This document shows, in pieces, positions 18,292-26,850 of a stretch of 64,000 nt of DNA. A program made the translations under genes and the position numbers. This DNA comes from an uncultured Pelagibacteraceae bacterium (lineage in GTDB: Bacteria; Pseudomonadota; Alphaproteobacteria; Pelagibacterales; Pelagibacteraceae): positions 186,001 to 250,000 of the forward strand of contig CACGXV010000001.1 in assembly GCA_902577075.1 (NCBI GenBank). The letters run 5' to 3'. The notes beneath the pieces were generated by a model. That model did no database searches. It saw only the letters and a list, made by a program, of their open reading frames with translations, and was not told where the DNA came from. Position 1 is the first letter of the stretch; every line of letters begins with the position of its first letter.

Positions 18292-19529
18292 TGAAATTAG
18301 CAATTATAGGGTCTGGTATTTCAGGTCTAAGTGCAGCATATTATCTTTCGAAAAATCATAAAGTTGATCTTTTTGAAAAAGAAGATCACTTTGGTGGACA
18401 TTCCCATACAATAGATATCAAAATTCAAGATAATATAATACCTGTAGATATAGGCTTCATTGTATTCAATAAAAAAACATATCCAAATTTAATAAATTTT
18501 TTTGAAGAAAATAACATAGCTATAGAAAAAAGTAATATGTCATTTTCAGTTTCTGTTAGAGACTCAGAAATTGAATATTGTGGAAAAGGAATATCAGGAA
18601 TTTTTAGCAATAAATTAAATCTATTAAATATAAAATTTTTAAAAATGTTTTTTACAATAATTGATTTTTACAAAAAGAGTGAAAACAAAAATTTAATTAC
18701 CGAGAATATTACTTTAGGAAAATATTTAGAAAAATTAAATGTTTCAGACTATTTCATAAAATTTCATATTATTCCAATGGTTTCAGCAATATGGTCAATG
18801 CCTCCTTATGAAGCAAAGCAAATGCCTTTAAGTTTTTTTTTAAAATTTTTCCAAAACCATGGTCTTTTTAAATTAAAAAATAGACCTCAATGGTTTACAG
18901 TTTCAAACAGAAGCAGAACATATGTAGATAAAATACTGAGCAATATAAGTGGCGAATACTATAAAAATTATAACATAAATAAAATTAAAAGAATTCAATC
19001 TGGAGTCCAGGTTTATTATGGTGATAAAAATGAGTATTTTACTTATGACAAAGTTGTACTAGCTACACATGCTGATCAAGCTCTTTCAATGATTGAAGCT
19101 CCAGATGAAAATGAAAAAAAGATTTTGAGTAATTTTAAATATAAAACAAATGAGGCGGTTATTCATGAAGATATTAATTACATGCCAAAAAATAATAAAG
19201 CTTGGTGTTCTTGGAATTCATCAATAAAGGCTGAAAACAGCGAGCAAAATTCCATTACTTATTGGTTAAATTTATTGCAGAATCTGAATATTTCTAAAAA
19301 TATATTTTTAACATTGAATCCTTATTTGAAAATACCTGAAGAAAAAATAATTAGAAGGGTACAATTTACACATCCTTATTTTGATCAAAAAGCAATTAAT
19401 AGTCAAAAGGATCTACATTTAATTCAAAATAAAAATAATATTTTATTTTGTGGAAGTTATTTTGGTTATGGTTTTCATGAAGATGGTATAAAATCATCAT
19501 TAGATATGATGAATTATATTAATGTTTAA
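18291..19529 (+). CDS. FAD-dependent amine oxidase-like protein of the Cfa/photolyase island
   Basis: A 412-residue flavoprotein. The N-terminal Rossmann motif IIGSGISGLSAAYYLS (residues 4-19) is followed by VDLFEKEDHFGGHSHT and VDIGFIVFN, typical of flavin amine oxidase/desaturase-like enzymes. The C-terminal FCGSYFGYGFHEDG is the usual end of this subgroup, which is found next to DUF1365 and Cfa genes. Homologues near Cfa-type methylases in Rhodobacter act in methylated/furan fatty-acid synthesis (from memory), so lipid oxidation is the likely role. The start overlaps the upstream stop (TAATG). Confidence 0.82.
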   Translation: MKLAIIGSGISGLSAAYYLSKNHKVDLFEKEDHFGGHSHTIDIKIQDNIIPVDIGFIVFNKKTYPNLINFFEENNIAIEKSNMSFSVSVRDSEIEYCGKGISGIFSNKLNLLNIKFLKMFFTIIDFYKKSENKNLITENITLGKYLEKLNVSDYFIKFHIIPMVSAIWSMPPYEAKQMPLSFFLKFFQNHGLFKLKNRPQWFTVSNRSRTYVDKILSNISGEYYKNYNINKIKRIQSGVQVYYGDKNEYFTYDKVVLATHADQALSMIEAPDENEKKILSNFKYKTNEAVIHEDINYMPKNNKAWCSWNSSIKAENSEQNSITYWLNLLQNLNISKNIFLTLNPYLKIPEEKIIRRVQFTHPYFDQKAINSQKDLHLIQNKNNILFCGSYFGYGFHEDGIKSSLDMMNYINV

Positions 19530-20298
19530 AAACTCAAAAATTTATACTGGGAAAGTAATTCATAGAAGATTTAAACCTAAAAATCACTATTTTAAATATA
19601 GTGTTTTTTCATTGTTGATTGACCTTGATGATTTAGAGGAAATTAATAAGAATATTACTATATTTTCTTATAATAAATTTAATATTATAAGTTTTTTTGA
19701 CAAAGATCACGGTAATCGAGATGGAACATCTTTAAAAAATTGGGTTAAACATAATTTAAAAAATATTGGCATTGATGAAACAGAAGTAAAAGTTAAAATA
19801 TTGTGTTATCCAAGAATTTTTGGGTATGTATTTAATCCTTTAAGTGTTTTTTTTATATATAATAAAGATAACAAAATAATTTCAATTTTCTATGAAGTTA
19901 AAAATACTTTTGGTGAACAGCATACTTATATTTTTAAAACTCATGATACAGAGACTATAAAAAATAGTTGTACAAAAAAATTTCATGTATCGCCTTTTAT
20001 AGAAATGGAGTGTATTTATAAATTTAGAGTAAACAAACCTTCTGATAAAATATCAGTTATAATAGACCAATCTGATAAAGAGGGAAAATTATTATTTGCA
20101 TCACAAGACGGTATTGCAAAAGATTTAAGTAATAAAAATTTGTTCTTTTCTTATATTTTTCACCCATTAATGACATTCAAAGTTATTGTCGCAATCCATT
20201 ATGAAGCATTTAAATTATGGTTAAAAGGAATAAAGTTTATAAAGAAAAGGTTAAGAATTAAAAATAATATTTCAGAAGAAATAAATGAATTTGAATAA
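19522..20298 (+). CDS. DUF1365 family protein
   Basis: A 258-residue protein of the DUF1365 family. Recognisable parts are IYTGKVIHRRFKPKNHYFKYSVFSLLIDLD at the N-terminus, GNRDGTSLKNWV, LCYPRIFGYVFNPLSVFFIY mid-protein, and EVKNTFGEQHTY. A hydrophobic helix lies near the C-terminus (FHPLMTFKVIVAIHYEAFKLW). Biochemical function is not known to me. It overlaps its neighbours by 8 and 14 bp, locking it into the flavoprotein-DUF1365-Cfa unit and implying a shared lipid-modifying task. Confidence 0.85.
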   Translation: MFKNSKIYTGKVIHRRFKPKNHYFKYSVFSLLIDLDDLEEINKNITIFSYNKFNIISFFDKDHGNRDGTSLKNWVKHNLKNIGIDETEVKVKILCYPRIFGYVFNPLSVFFIYNKDNKIISIFYEVKNTFGEQHTYIFKTHDTETIKNSCTKKFHVSPFIEMECIYKFRVNKPSDKISVIIDQSDKEGKLLFASQDGIAKDLSNKNLFFSYIFHPLMTFKVIVAIHYEAFKLWLKGIKFIKKRLRIKNNISEEINEFE

Positions 20299-21457
20299 AT
20301 TGTCAGACAAGATTGTTTTTAGCTCACTCAAATATATAAAACATGGTTCGTTAAAGATAATCAATCATGATGGAAAAGAATATAATTTTGGAAATAGTAA
20401 TGAAAGATTACATGCTCATTTAAAAATCAATAAACCAGGAATTACTCTAAAAATAATCAAAAATGGTAGCATCGGTTTAGCAGAAGCGTATATGGATAAC
20501 AGTTTTGAAACAAAAAATTTAACCAACTTAATAGAATTAGCTGCCAAAAATATAAAAATAATACATAAATTTTCTGGATCCTTTGATATTGCAATATTTA
20601 ACAAAATCAAAAATTTTTTTATTAAAAATAATAAATCTAGAAGTAAAGAAAATATAAGAAAACATTACGATTTAGGAAATGAGTTCTTCTCCTTATGGCT
20701 TGATAAAACATTAACATATTCGAGTGCAATCTTTGAAGAAGGAAATGACTTAGAAAAAGCACAAATCAACAAATATAAGAAACTTTCAAATTTAGTAAAG
20801 CCTAAGCCTGGTGACAAAATGCTAGAAATAGGATGTGGTTGGGGAGGCTTTGCGGAATACATTGGAAAAAATTATGATGTAAAATTAGATTGTATTACTA
20901 TTTCTAAAAAACAATATGAATTTTCCAAGGAAAGAATTCATAAAGTTGGTTTAAATGAGAAGATAAACATACAAATGTTAGACTTTAGAGATATTAAAAA
21001 TAAATATAATTCAATTGCATCAATAGAAATGATCGAGGCTGTCGGTCATAACTATTTAAAAAATTATTTTAATACAATAAAGCATAATCTAGTAGATGGT
21101 GGAACAGCTGCCATACAAGCAATCACTATTGATGATAGCATTTACGAAAGGTATAAAAATAAGACTGATTTCATCCAAAAATATATTTTTCCTGGTGGTT
21201 TTTTGCCAAGCAAAAATGAGTTAGTTTCTTTATCAAATAAATCAGGACTTAAATTTGAGAAATGTAATTCTTACGGAGAACATTACTCAAATACCCTGAG
21301 AATTTGGAGAGATGAATTTTTCAACAAGTGGGATCAAATTTCATCCCAAGGTTTTGATAACACTTTCAAAAGAATGTGGAACTTTTACTTGTCTTATTGC
21401 GAGGCTGGATTTAAATCCAAAAATATCGATTTAATACAATTTGCTCTTCAAAAGTAA
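20285..21457 (+). CDS. cfa: Cyclopropane-fatty-acyl-phospholipid synthase-type methyltransferase
   Basis: SAM-dependent methylase acting on double bonds of membrane phospholipid acyl chains. Key parts are an N-terminal lipid-binding domain (GSIGLAEAYMD), HYDLGNEFFSLWLDKTLTYS (127-146), SAM motif IGCGWGGFAEY (182-192), the SIEMIEAVGH active-site segment with the bicarbonate-binding Glu, and PGGFLPS. The C-terminus shows YCEAGFKSKNID. The 390-residue length is normal. Its place beside the flavoprotein and DUF1365 leaves open whether the product is a cyclopropane or a methyl-branched/furan precursor. Confidence 0.92.
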   Translation: MNLNKLSDKIVFSSLKYIKHGSLKIINHDGKEYNFGNSNERLHAHLKINKPGITLKIIKNGSIGLAEAYMDNSFETKNLTNLIELAAKNIKIIHKFSGSFDIAIFNKIKNFFIKNNKSRSKENIRKHYDLGNEFFSLWLDKTLTYSSAIFEEGNDLEKAQINKYKKLSNLVKPKPGDKMLEIGCGWGGFAEYIGKNYDVKLDCITISKKQYEFSKERIHKVGLNEKINIQMLDFRDIKNKYNSIASIEMIEAVGHNYLKNYFNTIKHNLVDGGTAAIQAITIDDSIYERYKNKTDFIQKYIFPGGFLPSKNELVSLSNKSGLKFEKCNSYGEHYSNTLRIWRDEFFNKWDQISSQGFDNTFKRMWNFYLSYCEAGFKSKNIDLIQFALQK

Positions 21458-21461
21458 CTTT

Positions 21462-21998
21462 ATGAAATTAAAATATTTTTTATTGATAATAATCTCAGTA
21501 TTGATTACAAACTGTTCATCTAATCAAGGTATGAAACCAGAAGATTTTAAAAACCAAAAACCAAGACTGATAATTGAAGAATATTTATCTGGAAATGTAA
21601 AAGCATGGGGTATTTTACAAAATAGGTCAGGTAAAGTTACTCGACAGTTTTCTGCAGATTTGAATGGAAAGTGGGATGGAAAACAATTAATACTTGACGA
21701 AAAATTTGTTTGGAACGATGGAGAAATTCAAAATAGGCAATGGACAATCAATAAAATTGATGAACATAACTATGAAGGCACTGCTGGAGATGTAGTTGGA
21801 ACTGCAAAAGGTTTTTCTTATGGTCCTGCATTTAAGTTTGAATATGTACTTTTAGTTCCTGTAAAAGGAAGAGAAATGAAAATAACTTTTGATGATTGGA
21901 TCTTTATGCAAGATGAAAGAGTAGCAATTAATAGAGCAAAAATGACAAAGTTTGGTATTAAAGTTGCAGAATTAACTGTGATGTTTGTAAAAGATTAA
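21462..21998 (+). CDS. DUF3833-type lipoprotein
   Basis: A 178-residue putative lipoprotein. ATG 21462 gives MKLKYFLLIIISVLITNCSS, with a lipobox-like TNC for lipidation; an upstream TTG at 21441 is less likely. The mature part has the DUF3833 pattern: IEEYLSGNVKAWGILQNRSGKVTRQF, DEKFVWNDGEIQNRQW, FSYGPAFKFEY and DDWIFMQDERVAINRAKMTKFG. The likely site is the inner leaflet of the outer membrane or the periplasm. The family commonly accompanies Cfa/DUF1365/photolyase genes. It ends 2 bp before the stop of the convergent SDR. Confidence 0.85.
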   Translation: MKLKYFLLIIISVLITNCSSNQGMKPEDFKNQKPRLIIEEYLSGNVKAWGILQNRSGKVTRQFSADLNGKWDGKQLILDEKFVWNDGEIQNRQWTINKIDEHNYEGTAGDVVGTAKGFSYGPAFKFEYVLLVPVKGREMKITFDDWIFMQDERVAINRAKMTKFGIKVAELTVMFVKD

Positions 21999-22000
21999 AT

Positions 22001-22756
22001 TTATTTTTTTTGAAGCTTCGTCATTTTTCTTATCAAATATAAGTAGATCCCATTTGGCAAAATCTTAAAAAATTTTAATATTAAAAATAAACTTCTAGGA
22101 AAAGCTATTTCAAATGAATTTTTATTTATTAAACCATCATAAATCTGTTCAGCCGCATATTGTGTGGTTTTTAAAAATGGCATTTTAAATGTGTTTTTAT
22201 CCGTAAGTCTTGTTTTGATAAATCCAGGGCTGACTAGACATACGCGAACATCATATCTTTGAAAATCAAGATATAAACTTTCTGCTAAATTAATAAGAGC
22301 TGCTTTTGCAGGCCCATAGGCAGTTGAATTTGGCAATCCTCTGTATCCTGCAGTAGAAGATACAATAGATATAATTCCTTGCCTTTTTTCTTTGTAATAT
22401 TTTTCAACAGCTTTAATACAGTTTATGGTTCCAATATAATTCACATTTGTAACATCAATTATATTCTGAAGATCAAAATCCTTCTCTTTTTCAGGCTCAT
22501 AAATTGCAGTAGAAAAAAAACAAATATCAACCTTGTTGTATTTCTCAACAATAGTTTTAAAAACTGAATGACATGCTTCATAATCAACAATATCTAATTT
22601 CAAATAATCAATATTTTCATTTTTATCTGAAATATCTTTTAAGACTTCCTCACGTCTTGATGATATAATTACCTGCCATCCTTTATTTGCAAACTTTAAT
22701 GCAACTGCTTTTCCTATTCCACTGCTACCGCCAGTTATCCAAATTACTTTTTTCAT
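22001..22756 (-). CDS. Short-chain dehydrogenase/reductase of the lipid island
   Basis: A 251-residue NAD(P)-dependent SDR. It has the cofactor motif TGGSSGIGKAVAL (8-20) and the active-site Ser in IVSSTAGYRG with Tyr-x-x-x-Lys in TAYGPAKAALINLAE, so it should be catalytically competent. The C-terminus has a hydrophobic stretch (LFLILKFFKILPNGIYLYLI), suggesting membrane association. Substrate unknown; a lipid or carbonyl product of the flavoprotein/Cfa pathway is an inference from position. It is divergent from the small membrane protein across 37 bp. Confidence 0.85.
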   Translation of the reverse strand: MKKVIWITGGSSGIGKAVALKFANKGWQVIISSRREEVLKDISDKNENIDYLKLDIVDYEACHSVFKTIVEKYNKVDICFFSTAIYEPEKEKDFDLQNIIDVTNVNYIGTINCIKAVEKYYKEKRQGIISIVSSTAGYRGLPNSTAYGPAKAALINLAESLYLDFQRYDVRVCLVSPGFIKTRLTDKNTFKMPFLKTTQYAAEQIYDGLINKNSFEIAFPRSLFLILKFFKILPNGIYLYLIRKMTKLQKK

Positions 22757-22793
22757 CTATTTTCTTTGTTTTATCTCATAAATTTTTATCGAC

Positions 22794-23087
22794 ATGCGAC
22801 AAGAATTGAATAGTATTAATTATATTGAGAACTATATCAACCATATGTTCAAAATTATAATCATATATGAGTTAATTTTCGTCGCGTTTTGGAATATTCT
22901 TTATTATTCTAACTCTGGAGTAGAGAACTGGTTCCAAGAAAAAATTTTGACAGCCATCTTTGTGTTTCTATCTACCATGGCTTTAGGACTAACTTTAATT
23001 TATGTGATTTATTATAGTTTAAAAATTACGGGGCTATCAAAAATTTTAAAATCACTTAAAGATCCTAGAAAAAGCAATACACAATAA
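22794..23087 (+). CDS. Small membrane protein of unknown function
   Basis: A 97-residue protein with two predicted transmembrane helices (about residues 20-38 and 53-76) and a basic C-terminal tail. An internal Met18 (22845) just before the first helix is an alternative start. I recognise no family. It lies between the SDR and the DUF2256/DUF393/photolyase run and ends exactly where the convergent DUF2256 gene ends, so it is placed within the island but transcribed the other way. Confidence 0.55.
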   Translation: MRQELNSINYIENYINHMFKIIIIYELIFVAFWNILYYSNSGVENWFQEKILTAIFVFLSTMALGLTLIYVIYYSLKITGLSKILKSLKDPRKSNTQ

Positions 23088-23216
23088 TTAATTACTAGAG
23101 GCGCATCTCTTAGAGCAATACTTAACTTTTTCCCAATTAAGTTTCCATTTTTTTCTCCAAGAAAAAGGCTTGTTACAAACTTTGCATACCTTAGTTGGTA
23201 GGTTTTGTTTTTTCAT
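23088..23216 (-). CDS. DUF2256 zinc-ribbon-like small protein (42 aa)
   Basis: A short gene below usual length cut-offs: 42 residues starting [20 protein letters not shown]. It contains two Cys pairs, CKVC and the later YCSKRC, around the conserved [13 protein letters not shown] core, which is the DUF2256 signature. Four cysteines at this spacing suggest a zinc knuckle. It overlaps the end of DUF393 by 26 bp on the same strand. DUF2256 genes often travel with photolyase/cryptochrome genes (from memory), matching the context. Molecular role unknown. Confidence 0.88.
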   Translation of the reverse strand: MKKQNLPTKVCKVCNKPFSWRKKWKLNWEKVKYCSKRCASSN

Positions 23217-23562
23217 TTAATTGTTTTCTGTTTTTTAAAAATAAGAAAAATGCAGCAATTTCATATATATAATGAAAAATAATAAATAAGGGTTTTATTG
23301 AAAAAATTTTAGATAGGATTTTATATTTTGGTATTTTTGACCAAATTATAATAAATGCTTTAGCACCTCCAATAACTTCACCATCATTTATTACATGCAA
23401 CCTTCTGAGCAACTCTTTTTGCGACTTAGATGTTATTTTTATAGCCTCATCATTATTTGTAATATCTATCCACTCCAAATCACTATTTGCAATTTTTTTA
23501 TAATGATTTATTTCCATTCTACAAATATTGCAAGAATCGTTAAAATAAACTTTAATTCCCAT
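23191..23562 (-). CDS. DUF393 thiol-disulfide oxidoreductase-like protein (DCC family)
   Basis: A 123-residue thioredoxin-fold protein with the DCC motif at residues 9-14 (D-S-C-N-I-C), so it has a CxxC redox pair at Cys11 and Cys14. [18 protein letters not shown] follows the conserved G-A-x-A-F pattern of DUF393, and a hydrophobic C-terminal helix suggests membrane association. It overlaps the photolyase stop by 11 bp, so it is translated from the photolyase transcript. A redox partner role for lipid or photolyase proteins is speculation. Confidence 0.86.
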   Translation of the reverse strand: MGIKVYFNDSCNICRMEINHYKKIANSDLEWIDITNNDEAIKITSKSQKELLRRLHVINDGEVIGGAKAFIIIWSKIPKYKILSKIFSIKPLFIIFHYIYEIAAFFLFLKNRKQLNEKTKPTN

Positions 23563-25048
23563 AAGTATTATCTTTAATGAATTTGTTTGCTTCTGATAAT
23601 ATTAATTTTTTTCTATTTTCTTTCATTTTATCAAAAATTCTTACCATCATAGACAACCTTGGATTTTTCAAAAAAAATTTTCTATTTCTATCTATGAAAC
23701 GCCAATAAAGACCATCCATAACATTACACCAGTTGCCCCTTTTAAAATCCATCATTTTCATAAAATAACTTGATCCACAGATATAAGGCTTAGTTGCGAA
23801 AATTCCACCATCACTAAACAAACCCATTCCATAAACATTTGGAACCATAACCCAATCAGATGAGTCCACAAACATTTCCATGAACCATTTATAAACTGAT
23901 TTTGGTTCAACTTCGCATAAATTCATAATATTTGACAATATCATTAATCTTTCAATGTGGTGCGACCAACCAAATTTGCTAGCATTTTTAATTGCATGAT
24001 CTAAAGGATCCAAACCAGTGCTGCCATCATAGAATGTATCTTTCATTTTTCTATTATGTTTAAAGAAATTTCCACTTTCCATTTCTTTACTATAATTTTG
24101 ATATATTCCTCTCATAAACTCTCTCCAACCAATTATTTGTCTTATATAACCTTCTAAAGAATTTAGTCTGACACTCTTACTATGGTGATAAGTCATTATT
24201 TTTTGAATGATAATGTCTGGCGTTATTAAACCTAGATTTAAATACGGACTAAGAGCACTGTGAAATAAAATATTATTTTTTTGATCAACAGCATCTTCGT
24301 AATCACCAAATAGGTTTAACTTATCTTTAATAAAAAAATCTAATAATTTTGAAATATCTTTATATTCAGTTGCAAACCAAAATTTTTTGGTATCACCTGG
24401 ATGTTTACTAAATAATTTTTCAATAATTGGTTTTAAACTTTTTGTATGTTTAGTTTCTTTAATTTCTGGAAATTTTGGTATTAAGATATTTTTTGGCAGT
24501 TTTTTTCTATTATCCTCATCAAAACTCCATTTTCCTCCCTCTGGTGTACCATCTTTGTTTAACAAAATGTTTAATCTCTCTCGCTTTTCTTTATAAAACT
24601 TTGCCATAAAGGGTTTTTTTGTTTTTGATAAATATTTTTTAAAATCTTCACGACTATCTAAAAACATTGGCGATCGAATTATATTCCACTGAATATTTTG
24701 TTTTTTTAAAAAATTATTTATTTTTGTTTCAAAAAATTTATCCTCTATTTCAAAACTAGTTACTTCTTTTATCTTATTCATCTTTAACAATTTTTCTAAT
24801 TTCTTCGTATAGTCCTTTTTAAAATCAGTAGAATCAATTTTTGAGTAATTAAGCTTAAATTTATTTTCCTTCAATTTATCCGCATAAGATCTCATTGAAG
24901 ATAAAAATAGTAGAATTTTTAATTTATGATGTCTTTCATATGTACATAATTGGTAGTCTTCTGACATAAAAAATAGGTGGTCTTTTTTGAAGCGGTCGAG
25001 GTTTTTTAATGGAAATAACTGATTTCCAAGTATAAAAAATAATTTCAT
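23552..25048 (-). CDS. Photolyase/cryptochrome-related flavoprotein (prokaryotic 6-4 type family), Fe-S cysteines incomplete
   Basis: Binds FAD and probably repairs UV photoproducts or senses light. The 498-residue protein matches the deoxyribodipyrimidine photolyase-related family: N-terminal antenna domain (FILGNQLFPL), IRQIIGWREFMRGIY (302-316), HHIERLMILSNIMNLCEVEP with the catalytic His region (363-382), and the PNVYGMGLFSDGG FAD loop. This family usually binds a 4Fe-4S cluster with four Cys. Here I see Cys378 and Cys441, but the intervening Y-C-x-x-C segment is absent, so the cluster is probably missing. The start codon is 10 bp from the divergent SDR. Confidence 0.9.
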   Translation of the reverse strand: MKLFFILGNQLFPLKNLDRFKKDHLFFMSEDYQLCTYERHHKLKILLFLSSMRSYADKLKENKFKLNYSKIDSTDFKKDYTKKLEKLLKMNKIKEVTSFEIEDKFFETKINNFLKKQNIQWNIIRSPMFLDSREDFKKYLSKTKKPFMAKFYKEKRERLNILLNKDGTPEGGKWSFDEDNRKKLPKNILIPKFPEIKETKHTKSLKPIIEKLFSKHPGDTKKFWFATEYKDISKLLDFFIKDKLNLFGDYEDAVDQKNNILFHSALSPYLNLGLITPDIIIQKIMTYHHSKSVRLNSLEGYIRQIIGWREFMRGIYQNYSKEMESGNFFKHNRKMKDTFYDGSTGLDPLDHAIKNASKFGWSHHIERLMILSNIMNLCEVEPKSVYKWFMEMFVDSSDWVMVPNVYGMGLFSDGGIFATKPYICGSSYFMKMMDFKRGNWCNVMDGLYWRFIDRNRKFFLKNPRLSMMVRIFDKMKENRKKLILSEANKFIKDNTYGN

Positions 25049-25058
25049 TAATTATTAT

Positions 25059-25769
25059 ATGTCAGAAAAATATCTAATTGTCGGTGCGACAGGTTCTATC
25101 GGATCCAATTTAGCAGAGCAAATGTATTCTTCTGGTAAAGAAATTCATTTAGTTGGAAGAGATGAAAGTCAACTTAAAAATTTAGCTGAGAAATTGAACT
25201 CTTCTTATACTGTGGCAGATGTATTACACGAGGGGTTCGTGGATACAATTAAATCAGACATATCAGAAATCAAAGGTGTAGCATATTGTGTTGGGTCTAT
25301 AGATTTGAAGCCTTTAAAGATGGCAACTGAGAATGATTTCAATAAATGTATGAAACTTAATTTTTATTCTGCGGTAGACTTAATCAAAGGATATCAAGAT
25401 AACCTAAAACAAAATAATGGTTCAATTGTTTTATTTTCAACAGTTGCAGCTCAAAGAGGTTTTACAAATCATTCAATAATAGCATCAACCAAAGCGGCTA
25501 TTGAGGGACTAACTGTATCATTAGCAGCTGAATTTGCTCCAAACATAAGAGTTAATAGTGTTGCTCTAAGTTTAACTAATTCTAAGATAGCTCAACCAAT
25601 GTTAAAAAATACAGCAATTGCTCAAGGAATAGCTAAAGCCCACCCACTTAAAAGACTAGGTGAGGGTAAAGATGGAGCAGCTTTGGCAAAATTTTTACTT
25701 ACCGAGGAAAGTTCCTGGGTAACGGGTCAAATAATTGCAGTTGATGGTGGAAGATCAAAACTTTCATAA
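25059..25769 (+). CDS. Atypical SDR-family protein without the catalytic tyrosine
   Basis: A 236-residue Rossmann protein: VGATGSIGSNLAEQM (7-21) binds the dinucleotide, and VLFSTVAAQRGFTNHS carries the Ser. The Tyr of Y-x-x-x-K is Ile (HSIIASTKAAIEG), so ordinary SDR chemistry is unlikely unless another residue substitutes. The C-terminal SSWVTGQIIAVDGG is classical. Similar Tyr-less SDRs are known, but I cannot place this one's function. It is divergent from the photolyase with 10 bp between start codons, so its promoter must lie within photolyase coding sequence. Confidence 0.85.
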   Translation: MSEKYLIVGATGSIGSNLAEQMYSSGKEIHLVGRDESQLKNLAEKLNSSYTVADVLHEGFVDTIKSDISEIKGVAYCVGSIDLKPLKMATENDFNKCMKLNFYSAVDLIKGYQDNLKQNNGSIVLFSTVAAQRGFTNHSIIASTKAAIEGLTVSLAAEFAPNIRVNSVALSLTNSKIAQPMLKNTAIAQGIAKAHPLKRLGEGKDGAALAKFLLTEESSWVTGQIIAVDGGRSKLS

Positions 25770-25770
25770 A

Positions 25771-26835
25771 GTGAAAAAAATAATATACGTTTTAATTCTT
25801 TTTTTCGTATTTGCCTCAAAATCGTATTCACAAAACTTTAAATTAGAAAAATTAGTTAACCTAGATTCACCTTGGGGATCCTCTTTTATTAATAGTAATG
25901 AAATAATAATTACAGAAAAAAGCGGCAAAATAAAAATTGTAAATATTTTATCTAGAGAAGTTCAAGAAATTAGTCATCAACTTAACTTTGTTGTCCATGG
26001 TCAAGGAGGCTTATTAGATATTATTCATAAAGACAATAATATTTGGATTTCATATACTGAAGATAGAGGTGGATATAAAACTAGCACTTCTATTGCAAAA
26101 GCAGAATTTAATAGGAAACAATTAAACTTTAAAAATATTTTTCAAGCAAATCCCCCAATAGACTCTGGTTATCATTTTGGATCAAGATTAGTTATCAAAG
26201 ATAATTTTATATTTGCTTCTGCGGGTGAGAGAGGACAAGGTATGATTGCACAAGACGCCTCAAAGCATCCAGGTAGTATTATAAGAATTCATTTAGATGG
26301 AAGTATACCAAAAGATAATCCAAAGTTTGAGGGTATGGTAGATTGGTTGCCAGAGATTTATCAAATTGGAATTAGAAATCCTCAAGGGATGGCACTTTCT
26401 GAATTTGATGGAAAAGTTTACATGAGTAATCATGGGGCAAAAGGTGGAGATTGGTTCGGAGAAGTTAAAAAAGGTGAAAATTATGGATGGAAAATTTTAG
26501 GATGGGGAGGAACCAATTATTCTGGAATTCCAATTGGCCCAAAATGGAAACCTGGATTTACAAAAGCTATTCAATATTGGGTACCCTCAATAGCAACTAG
26601 CGCAATAACTATTTATAAAGGTGACGAGTTTAATGAGTGGAATAGTCATGCTTTAATCACTTCTTTAAAAGATAAATCCTTAAGAAAACTGATATTTGAA
26701 GACTTATCAAATGTAAAAGAAGAGGTTATTTTTAAAAATAAAATTGGAAGAATTAGAGACATTCAAGTACATCCCTCTAACGGAAAAATTTATTTTTTAT
26801 CTCAAGATGCTTTATGGTTAATGCAAAGAAAATAG
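25771..26835 (+). CDS. PQQ-dependent aldose sugar dehydrogenase-like protein (YliI family)
   Basis: A periplasmic six-bladed beta-propeller of the soluble glucose/sorbosone dehydrogenase family. I start at GTG 25771, one base after the SDR stop, which gives a clean signal peptide (KKIIYVLILFFVFASKSYS). The upstream ATG at 25735 would place charged residues before it. Conserved pieces are NFVVHGQGGLLDI with the general-base His, GYHFGSRLVI, EIYQIGIRNPQGMA and NHGAKGGDWFGEV. PQQ synthesis genes are not in the window. Electron acceptor and sugar are unknown. Confidence 0.85.
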   Translation: MKKIIYVLILFFVFASKSYSQNFKLEKLVNLDSPWGSSFINSNEIIITEKSGKIKIVNILSREVQEISHQLNFVVHGQGGLLDIIHKDNNIWISYTEDRGGYKTSTSIAKAEFNRKQLNFKNIFQANPPIDSGYHFGSRLVIKDNFIFASAGERGQGMIAQDASKHPGSIIRIHLDGSIPKDNPKFEGMVDWLPEIYQIGIRNPQGMALSEFDGKVYMSNHGAKGGDWFGEVKKGENYGWKILGWGGTNYSGIPIGPKWKPGFTKAIQYWVPSIATSAITIYKGDEFNEWNSHALITSLKDKSLRKLIFEDLSNVKEEVIFKNKIGRIRDIQVHPSNGKIYFLSQDALWLMQRK

Positions 26836-26850
26836 TATATATTAAAATTT

